Shown here one piece after another: positions 55,831 to 64,000 of a stretch of DNA of 64,000 nucleotides. The notes beneath the pieces were generated by a model, which searched no databases, was not told the DNA's origin, and saw only the letters and a list, made by a program, of their open reading frames with translations. Within the stretch, counting starts at the first letter, position 1, and each line of letters starts with the position of its first letter. A program made the position numbers and the translations under genes. The stretch is from Cryptomeria japonica (Eukaryota; Streptophyta; Pinopsida; Cupressales; Cupressaceae): the NCBI RefSeq assembly GCF_030272615.1, contig NC_081413.1:555235136-555299135 (forward strand), given 5' to 3'.

Positions 55831-56286
55831 AATCTTCCCATCTTACATACGCTATATGTTATCTATCCACTTTATCAGCTTGTTCATCTTCATTTTTTCC
55901 AGCATATATTATTATTTAATTTGTAGATTATGCTGCATCTTGCATTGTTTGTATGCAGCATTTAAGAGAAGTATATGTTCATTGTTTTTTTCAAGTACTG
56001 TTTAGATTATTATTCTTTTGAAAATTTTGCAGCCATTTCAGACATAAGATGTGTGTTTCTGATAAATCTTCTGTTATTTTTTTGCTTTGATTTGTGTCAG
56101 AATTAATGACAGGCAAGCACCCAAATATTGCATATGCTGATCTATACCAGGTGAGCAACCTTTGAGCATAACATGTGGAATTGATTGGTTTATGGAGCAC
56201 GTTGGGTTATCAATTACTGGTAAGTTTTGCTATTATTTCTGAATTTAACTTTGTATTATGGAGTATTTCAATGTTATCAATCAATC
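55831..56286. other. spacer before the LINE 3' end
   Basis: No clear gene. A short plus-strand frame (M-T-G-K-H-P-N-I near 56107) could be more of the same decayed host gene, but I cannot assign it. Confidence 0.4.
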
Positions 56287-56685
56287 TTTTTTTTTAAATC
56301 GATAAAGGCAATGTCAGATTAATATATTAATTCATATGGATGATTACAGCATAAAATCTCAAATTTCCAAAAAGTTCAGATGGCCTAAAGACAGACAATA
56401 TGAAACTAAATCCCTGAGTATGCACAGAAAGGGAAACCAACTCCAAAGCCCTCAAAAACTTTACAAGCTCGGATTGAACATAAAGTTTTTCTTATAAACA
56501 TTAATCCTTATGAAACCTCATCAGGCATTCAAAAATATTTTCAAAGTTTAAAGCTATGAATAACGAAGTCATAGCAGAATTTATGAAAGTTCAATTTTAG
56601 CAGAGAAATTTAAAAAAAAAAAAAAACAACTAAAGGCTCCGAACAGCCTCAAAAGAAAAAACCCTAGCTTGAAACACCTATCTGG

Positions 56686-57530
56686 TTAAGAGTCTTCTTC
56701 TGGCATTGATGGAGGCTTTGGAGCTCGGCCTCTTCCAAAGCCTCTATTCAGAGGACGTACCATACCCCAGCTAGAATTGCGGCCTGATCCTTTGCAACCA
56801 CCTCGCCTGCTTTGTTTTGCTTGGGGTTCTTCTACTTCAGTTTTTAAAGGCAAGACACCATTAAGTCTGGTGAATTCTAGGAGCTCTTCCTCCTGCCCAA
56901 ATCTTCCGGATTTTCCCCTAGAAAATGCCATTTCAGAAATCTGAGACCCATGCCTGTGAAGGATCTATGCATTTCAAGGTCCTTGCTAGAAAGATCAAGC
57001 AGAAAAGGGTAGAATTTGATCATCTCGCTAGGAACGCTGAAGAGAATTCTCTCGCTCGGCTAAGGAGCCTTTGAATCATGTTGCGCCTTGTTAAGAACCT
57101 TTTGCAATTCTAGCAATATGTCATTAGGAAAAAGCCTTTTGGTGAGGGTCCAGACTGTTTGTTTGTCATGCTTTAGGTCCATGAGGGAGGCAACAAACCG
57201 AGATGAGATGTTGGTGTTGTCACAGGGATATTCTTCCCTGCTAATATGCCCACTGCCTAGGATGAGCTTTACGGCCAGGATAACCATTGGCTCAGGAAAT
57301 CGGAAGAGCCTCTTCAGCCTTAGGTCTATGATTTTCCTAAAGGATACTTGACGGGTGGAAGTCGAGAGAGAAATGGGAGTGTCCCCACCAAAACATGAGA
57401 TTTGTCTAGGGTAGACACTCATAATAAATCCAAACGACTCCTCACTAGACATAGCTTCAGGAATCTGTAGCACCTTGATCTTCTTTGCAATCAATTGCAG
57501 AGATAAACTAGTTGATAATCGAGGGTCTGA
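56686..57530 (-). pseudogene. unrecognised frames downstream of the LINE ORF2
   Basis: Frame 57494-57060 (144 residues) continues a frame whose possible start is ATG at about 57543 followed by a stop. It has S-F-R-K-I-I-D-L and L-K-R-L-F-R-F-P segments and mixed helix/strand character. Frame 56931-56686 starts at a good ATG (M-A-F-S-R-G-K-S-G-R-F-G) and is rich in arginine and glycine (R-G-G-C-K-G-S-G-R, R-G-F-G-R-G-R). They are in the LINE's orientation but are not part of a known LINE ORF2 plan. Options: 3' transduced host sequence, or the ORF1 of a second LINE cut short. I do not recognise the family. Confidence 0.4.
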
Positions 57531-58112
57531 AGCAGCTTAACCCATTTTGTATGCAAATGCAGAGAAAAACTAGTTGATAAACTTGCAGAGAAGCTGAATA
57601 AAGGCTAGACGACACTTTATTCGACATGCATTAATGAGAAATGTCTTGCAATGAATTCACCTGCAAAGGTGGTGAAGGCTATCTGTCTCTAATCATGCCA
57701 AATCTTCCAGCTAAAGAGTTAATCTCTATCCAATGGACAACGCGTGTCTCGTACTTAGAATGATGGCGGACCATAGACTGTCTTTTTGAAAGGTGAGTGG
57801 GAGAATTCACTGATGGAAAGGCCAAGAATACGTGACGTCAGAGATGACGCGTCTATTTCAAATTTAAAAGTTGGCGAAAAAGTTTGAATTCAAAGAAGTA
57901 GTCGTTTCTCCAAACTTTAATGCCAAAATTAAAGTATGAAGAAAAGAAAAGGAAACCACTGCTGGGCAAAATAGATTAGCTCCCTTAAGATTGACCTTGG
58001 GAATTTGTGCCTTGCTCTCACCAGAGCAATGGAAACCATCTACTACAGTTTTTTTAAAATTAAAGTCTGCTTCTGATAGAATCTTTGGCGAATGATGGAA
58101 ATACTATATAGG

Positions 58113-61100
58113 TTAGCCCTGACAGTTGTCTCCTTGCTCCCACCAGTGAAAAGAAATGCCTTCTGCTACAGATTTTGAGAGAGCATTTGCCTCTGTATTT
58201 GCTTCTTTGTAGATATGTTTAACCTCATAATGCTCTAATATAGCCAGATTGTCAATTATGCTATCCAGAATTGCATGTAGTCACCAGTTTGGGGTTTTCT
58301 TCAATTTGATTGCATTGATTGCTATCTCTGAATCTCCCTCCACTATGATGTTTCTTAACCCATGATTGAGATAATCCAATAGGCCTAACTACAAAGCTTT
58401 GAATTTTGCTATATTATTGGTATTCAGTGGCATTGGCTTGGCCATTTTTCTAATAATTGACCCTGAATTTTCTCTAACCACATATCCTATACTTGAAGGT
58501 TCTGGGTTACCTTTAGAGGCTCCATAAAAGTTTAGTTTGAACCATCCCTGCTTAGGAGGAGATCATATACCTTCCTTTCGAGCATTAGATTCTTGCCCAA
58601 ATGAAGGAGGAATCTTGATTCCTTGCCAGTTATTTCTTATACTATCATTCCAAGAAGAAATTTTTTTGGAAGAATCTGTTGAGAAACCTAGTTTGCAATT
58701 TACTGTCTCAACAATTGAGGTTTCAATTGAGCTTAAAACTGATTCAAATCTCCTTTCTTTATTGTCAAAAATTCTTCAATTCCTTTCTTTCCAAATTTCC
58801 CAAACAAAGCACGACGGAGAAATTTCCAAAATCTAGCTTAAAGTGCTTTCCTTAGAAGTAAGAGGCCAACATTGAAAAAGAGAGATTATATCATTAGGAA
58901 GGACTGATATCCACCCCAATTTTGCACAAAGCCATCACCAGCATTTTGAGGCAAAGGGGCAATTCGAGAGAAGGTGATCAACTGTCTCTGCATGGGCTTT
59001 GCACAAGATGCATCTCGAGGGCCCTTCATAGCCCATTTTAGTAAACCTTTTGCAGTAAGAATCCTCTTTTTGAAGGTTAACCATGCAAAGATTCACGCTT
59101 TTGGGATGATCTTACTGCTCCAAAAGAGCCTAATTGGAATATCATGTTTCTCTTGAATCCCAAAGTGAGCTAGAACCATGTAGCCATCTTCAGCATTATA
59201 TTGACCTGTTTTCAAGCAAACCCAAATAAGAATATATTTCCCTCTTCTAGGATTAATATTTTTAACTCTTATAAGATCGAAAAGTTGTTTGATTTCAACA
59301 ATTGGAATAGGCAGTCCTTCCATAGGCTTCCAGCTCCATCCTTGCATGCTAGAGGTCTTTTCCAAAACCATATAGTCGCTGACGCGGGATCCCCAGTGTT
59401 GTTTAAGCCATTGCTTAGCTATTGGAAAGTTAAGAGAACTTTCAATGCTCGGGTATCCTCCCCATGAATCTTCCCAGAAGAGGCTAGAGGAGCTATCATG
59501 AATATCCCAAGACAAGGAATTTGTAATTAAGTTTCTACAAGAGACAATGAAATTCCAAGTTCTAGAACCCTTTGGATGAAGATTAGCTCTAAGGAGGTTT
59601 TGAGGATCCCCATCTGTTAGATATTTTGTTTCCAACATCCTAACCCATGTTGCTTTGGGATCTTTAACAAACTTCCAAACTAGTTTAGCTCCTAGGGCTT
59701 TGTTCTACAATTTAAGGCCTTTGATTCATAGACCCCCCAGAGATTTAGGTTTGATGATTTTATCCCATACAATTAGGGCAATTTTTTGTTTTTCTTTAGT
59801 ATTTTGCCAAAATAAATTTCTCATCTTCTTGATGATGAAGGAATTTGCACCAGCAGTTAGGGATAAGAAGGATAAAAGATAGATGGGGAGAGCCGAAATA
59901 ATTGCTTGGAACATTACTAATCTACCAGCCCATGAAAGCCATTTCCCTTTCTAGGAGTTTATATTTTGATCCATCTTTAGCTTTAGTGGGTCCCAAAGCT
60001 TTGTGTTCCTCAATCCTTTGTCAATTGGAATGCCCAGATGAATACATGGGAAGATGCCTGCTCTGCAATTCAAAATTCTTTAAATCTTAACTTGTAGGGG
60101 AAAGGGGTGGAGAAAAAGAAAACTTTTGATTTTTATTTGTTGTTGATTTGTCCTGAAGCCTTCCCAAAGGATTCCAAAAGCATTTTTAGTTGAATTGCTT
60201 CCTTGACTTTTGTTGCACCCAACAAAAGGTTATCATCTGCAAATTGTTGGTGTGTGACAACATAATTTGTGGTCACTTCGACTCCTTCCAAAAGGTTGTT
60301 AGATTGATTTGATTTAATAGCCCTCCCTAGAGCTTCTACCATGATAATGTAGAGAAATGGAGAGATAGGATCTCCTTGCTAGATGCCCCTTGAGCAGGAG
60401 AAGAAACATGTTGGCTTTCCATTTATCAAGATTGAAAATTTGGGCGTAGAAATGCATTCAAAAACCTTGTTGATCCATTTTTTGTCAAAATCAAAAGCCA
60501 GCATTATTTTGCATAAGAATTGTCAATCCACATTATCATAAGCTTTAGAAATATCTACTTTGATTATCATACTTGGTCTCTTCGTATTTTGAAGAGTGTG
60601 AATGGCTTCTTGAGCTACAATGATGCCATCAAGAATTGAGCGGCCAGGGACGAATTCAGTTTGTTCATCTGATATAATGCAATCCATTAGGGGCTTCATT
60701 CTATTTGTCAAGACTTTTGAGAGGATTTTGTAAACTATGTTGCAAAGTGATATAGGCTTGAAGTCCCCTAGTTTAGAAGCTTTCTCTTTTTTTGGAATAA
60801 GGGCTATAAACGTATTGTTGATTTTTTTGAGCAAGTTGTCTGAGAGCCTCAATAAGATCTTGTTCCAAAATATGCCAGCATTTCTTGAAGAAGTCAGTAG
60901 GGAATTCATCTGGTCCAGGAGCCTTTCCAAAAGGAAGCTGGTTAAGAGCTTGAGTTACTTTTTCTAGTGAAAATTTTTCATTTAATTTCTGATTTTGTGC
61001 ATCTGAGATGATCTTTGGAATCAAGGCCAAAAACTTTTCCTGCTCTATAAAGTGAGAACCTTCTGCATTGTTTAGTAGAGTAGAGTAACATGAAATTATT

Positions 61101-62300
61101 TCTCTTAATCTCTTCAAGATCTTCTATAGTTTGGTTATGATTCAAATCCAGTTTTGAAATCCTATTCTTGCTCCTGCGAATCTTTGTCACATTGTGGAAA
61201 AACTTAGTATTCTTGTCACCCATCTGGAGCCAATTCTCTCTAGACTTACGCTTCCAAAAAAAATTTCTTTAGATAGGATATCCTCATACTCCGTGAGCAG
61301 ACTCTTTTCTTGTTCAAAGGAGTCTTGATCCATGCCCTCAAAAATAATTTTAGCATGTAGAACAACCAACCTCTCTTTTAAAGTTTTTTTGGAGGAAAAG
61401 ATGTTTTTAAAATGTTCAGAATTCCATTGCAACAACTTTTGTTTTGCATATTTTAATTTTGAAATGAAACAATATAGTTTAGAGCCTTCAAATGATTCTT
61501 CTTTCCACCACTCTTCAATCAAAGTTAGAAAATTTGGATCTTTCATCCACATGTTCTCAAATCTAAAAGGAGATTTGGAGGTATCAAGGACACCTTGAAG
61601 GGAAAGCATAATGGGGAAGTGGTCAAATCCTAAGCAAGCTAGAACTGAACACTCAAAGAAGAAGGGAAAGGATCTGAGATCCCTCAACCAGAAAAATCTA
61701 TCAATTTTCTCTGAGATATTACTAAAACCTTTTCTCCTATTTGTCCATGTAAAGGAATCCCTTGAGTCAATTTCTAATAACCCATTCCAATATATCCAAT
61801 CATTAAAATCTTGCTAAGATCTGCCTAACCTAAAAATGCCACCCCTTTTGTCTGACGCATACCTGATAGCATTGAAATCACCTACTATGATGAGCTATTG
61901 ATCCGAAAGATGGGATATGACCCCATCAAAGGATAGCCAGAGGAGTCGCCTATTTTGAGGAGACGTTGGTCCTTAAGTGTTGATGATAAAAAAGGAAGAA
62001 TTTGTTTGAAGGTGAGTGATCTTTACTAGCAACCAATTTTTGTTAGAAGCAACACCTTCCACATGAAGTTGAGAAGGTTTTTATATTATCATTAGACCCC
62101 CAGAGGCCCCTGCTGAAGCACCTGTTGATTGAAGAGAAGCTTGAAAAAGGGAGCTAATTCCCAAACCAAAAGGAAACAACTTGCTGACAATCTAACTTAG
62201 TTTCTTGAAGGAGGGTAACATTTGCGCTGACCAAAAGAGTCCTCCTCTTGATCACCCTCTGTTTGTTAGGGGCATTGAGACCCCTAGCATTCCAAGACAT
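58113..62300 (-). pseudogene. LINE ORF2: endonuclease, reverse transcriptase, zinc finger, RNase H
   Basis: Start ATG at 62300 with S-W-N-A-R-G-L-N-A-P-N-K, the usual opening of the APE-type endonuclease; its end is G-F-D-H-F-P-I at about 61620. Reverse transcriptase follows (about 61120-60130): K-A-P-G-P-D, P-I-S-L-C-N-I-V-Y-K-I, K-V-D-I-S-K-A-Y-D and F-A-D-D (about 60225-60240). A thumb-like region runs to about 59100. The zinc-finger region C-x2-C-x8-H-x4-C is at about 58945-59025. RNase H (about 58545-58130) has lost three of four catalytic acids: N-F-Y-G-A-S for N-F-D-G, A-K-F for A-E-F, and E-A-N-A-L for E-A-D-A-L. Many stops and shifts; inactive. Confidence 0.88.
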
Positions 62301-62403
62301 GATTTTCATTGTTGTTCAGGAAGGGAGTTTCCCTTCCCTACTTTCCAATGGTCTATGATTTTGGATTGGTTCTCTATTGCCCCTTCTTGAGATCTTGCTT
62401 CAA

Positions 62404-62975
62404 TCAAAGATCTACGGCCCTTCTTGGGGGGGAGGATCCGAAATCAGGGTTTCCCTTTCCTTCTAAAAATTGGCTCAAACCCAATTTCTTTTTCTCCTTG
62501 ATCTTCGAATACATTACAGCTAAGGGAGTGTCTAGGACCGAATCCAAATCCTTGTCATCAATCATATAATCTTGAAGAAGTCTCTGAGTCTTTTGATCCT
62601 TGGGCATTTCCAAATCATGTGTTATCAATGAAGGCGACAACATTAGAGGATAAGGGAGTTCAGCTGAAAGATTGAAACAATGTTAAAACACCTAAAGATC
62701 ATTTAACGGGGAGGCCGAGCAATCAGAAATATCCTTTGAGGGGATCTCCAAGGGAGAAGGAAGATGTATAGAGGCAGATTGGGTTGGACTTTAACTGGGG
62801 ACGCCTTTCCCTCTGAGAGATAGAGATCATCTTCAACCTCCATATCAGCTTTAATGTCTTTAGCAATAACATCCTCGTGTAAAATGTTAGCTAGAGGCAT
62901 AAGTTTACCTTTGATTGAACAACTTATTTGGTGATTCTTATAAAATGAAATTGAGGCCATTTGTTTCCACTCCAT
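62404..62975 (-). pseudogene. LINE ORF1 remnant
   Basis: Two frames (62975-62703 and 62643-62404), the second ending about 100 bases before the ORF2 start. The usual plant LINE ORF1 has an RNA-binding N-terminal domain and a CCHC knuckle; neither is visible, so only the C-terminal end seems left. Position is the main evidence. Confidence 0.5.
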
Positions 62976-62990
62976 ATAAATCTATAATAG

Positions 62991-63234
62991 GTAGTTTTTG
63001 AGTGGTGAATGGATGTTAATACAGGAATTGACTTAGCTTAAATAGAGCAATTTCTGAATTGTAATTGTTCTTTTTACTTTATTATTGTTTCAATGGCGTT
63101 TGATTGCAGAAAGAACCTCCTTTGTAAATAATACTGTCAATCCATATATGCTGCATGTTAATAAAATTTGACATGGAAATATAGGTAACTGCAATGCGAT
63201 ATGCAGATAAGGGAGACTGATGTGCAACAGACTT
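62991..63234. other. spacer after the LINE 5' end
   Basis: AT-rich, no gene seen. A faint M-R-Y-A-D-K-G-D segment near 63195 resembles the M-Y-A-K-C-G-D word of PPR proteins. Confidence 0.4.
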
Positions 63235-63330
63235 CACTATTATTACATGGCTAGTAGAGTATTTGACAGATTGCCATAATGAGATGTCATCTCATGGAAT
63301 GCTTTTCCAGGGTTAAGGTACAAGAGACAT
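63235..63330 (+). pseudogene. PPR-type remnant, right fragment
   Basis: The frame reads M-A-S-R-V-F-D-R-L-P, two stops, D-V-I-S-W-N-A (about 63250-63310). This is the A-R-x-V-F-D-x-M-P-x-R-D-V-V-S-W-N-A core of plant PPR proteins with two stop codons in place of the usual residues before D-V. With the fragment at 55739 it brackets the LINE. Confidence 0.7.
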
Positions 63331-63635
63331 TCATGCAATTGCTTGTAACCTGCACACTTTATCAAATCAATGATATGAAATCTACTTCATTTTCCATTAA
63401 AACGAAAAAAAATAAAACTATGTAATGCTTGAAGCTGTAATAGAGTTGTCTGATTCGGCCCTTTTACGATCAATACCTATAAAAATAATAAAAAAATAAA
63501 ATAAATTGATTAAGTCATCTGAAAATCACAAATCTTATATTACAAATTTTACAAATAATAGAAAGCCCTCTCAAAATAAAATTGAGGGGTGGAAGTCCGT
63601 GAAACAATTGAAGGGTGAGTGGTTCGACAAATTAT
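63331..63635. other. intergenic, no gene seen
   Basis: AT-rich, with A runs near 63403 and 63480. This is the downstream flank of the LRR gene on the minus strand, where its polyadenylation signals would be; no clear AATAAA is placed well enough to name. Confidence 0.4.
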
Positions 63636-64000
63636 TTAATCAGATTCTTCTGATACTTCTGTGTCTTCTTCATCATACACAATACAATTATTTCCTTTAA
63701 TATTAAGAGGCATTGATTCTTTAAATTTCAGAGAACAGCCTATCAAAAATATCTTCTCCATCTCTCTGAGATCTTTGAAGCTTAATGGCCATTCTTCTAA
63801 CTTAGAACAGCGCCTCAAATCTAACCTTTTTAAATTTGTAAGTTGCCCAACTTCTGAAGGCAGCTCTTCTAACCCAGAACAGTAGCTCAAATCTAGCACT
63901 TCCAAATTGTTGAGCTGGCCAAAGTTTGAAGGTAACTTTTTCAGATGTGAACATTTTTTCAAAAACAAATATTTTAAAGAAATTAGATGCCCAAAACTAG
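63636..64000 (-). CDS. LRR C-terminus of a probable NBS-LRR resistance protein (partial)
   Basis: Open from the window edge to TAA at 63636-63638; the start lies beyond 64000. About 3.5 leucine-rich repeats of 24 residues are visible in the form L-x2-L-x2-L-x-L-x2-C-S-x-L-x2-L-P-x-x-x-G-Q-L: H-L-I-S-L-K-Y-L-F-L, then N-N-L-E-V-L-D-L-S-Y-C, then T-N-L-K-R-L-D-L-R-R-C. A short acidic tail (E-E-D-T-E-V-S-E-E-S-D) follows. This cysteine-containing repeat is typical of plant TIR- or CC-NBS-LRR immune receptors, in which the LRRs help detect pathogen effectors. The NBS domain is not in the window, so a receptor-like or LRR-only protein is possible. The frame shows no lesion. Confidence 0.8.
   Translation of the reverse strand, partial: SFGHLISLKYLFLKKCSHLKKLPSNFGQLNNLEVLDLSYCSGLEELPSEVGQLTNLKRLDLRRCSKLEEWPLSFKDLREMEKIFLIGCSLKFKESMPLNIKGNNCIVYDEEDTEVSEESD

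Larger units (their letters stand above)
56287..62990 (-). mobile_element. L1-type LINE with RNase H, decayed, probably 5'-truncated
   Basis: On the minus strand: an ORF1 remnant (62975-62404), ORF2 with endonuclease, reverse transcriptase, zinc finger and RNase H (62300-58113), then 1.8 kb with two further frames, ending in GCCTTTATCGATTTAAA and an A run (T run at 56287-56295 on the plus strand), a usual plant LINE tail. The 5' end is placed where ORF1 similarity stops and is uncertain. I did not find a convincing target duplication. This is the only reverse transcriptase in the window. Confidence 0.8.

Noticed and set aside
63060-63100. TTTCAATG near 63090 and near 56265 as target duplication of the LINE
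   Set aside because: Neither copy directly adjoins the element ends and the word is too short to be convincing.

Overview
The window looks like nuclear DNA of a large plant genome that is packed with retrotransposons. Plant hallmarks are LTR elements primed by tRNA-Met(i) and tRNA-Trp, an RNase-H-bearing L1-type LINE, PPR-type remnants and the 3' end of an LRR (NBS-LRR-like) gene. A gymnosperm is my best guess, from the LRR style and the very large pol-less elements, but this is inference. No bacterial genes, rRNA, tRNA or CRISPR arrays were seen.

Layout. 1-4177: AT-rich sequence with a minisatellite (1118-2015) and a possible LTR remnant. 4183-26251: element A (minus strand), an LTR retrotransposon with a perfect 5-bp target duplication. 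It is interrupted by element B (plus strand, 6544-21031), which is itself interrupted by element C (minus strand, 8841-16734). Each of the three layers has its own LTR pair and its own perfect target duplication. 26257-28179: flank with a 243-bp tandem duplication. 28185-35830: element D (plus). 36152-44363: element F (minus). 44871-52834: element E (plus). D, E and F each have target duplications. 53100-54720: a long purine-rich microsatellite block. 55739-63330: PPR-like remnants either side of a decayed minus-strand LINE (about 56287-62990). 63636-64000: C-terminal LRRs of a probable disease-resistance gene on the minus strand, running off the window.

Main point. None of the six LTR elements shows a reverse transcriptase, RNase H or integrase; the only RT in the window belongs to the LINE. 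A, B and C are three diverged families with the same unusual two-gene plan. ORF1 is a long coiled coil followed by 4-5 CCHC knuckles, with no recognisable capsid domain. An AT-rich spacer of 0.3-0.5 kb follows. ORF2 has its own ATG, a domain conserved between the three families, then basic, acidic and coiled-coil segments. Each ends in 2-4 polypurine-tract-like G runs. D, E and F carry a normal Ty3-type gag joined to a retropepsin-like domain whose catalytic D-T/G-G is D-P-S in all three, and then no pol. Both groups look like non-autonomous elements that need a partner's enzymes but keep conserved proteins of their own. The conserved ORF2 of A/B/C and its two-gene plan are the best candidate here for an undescribed system.
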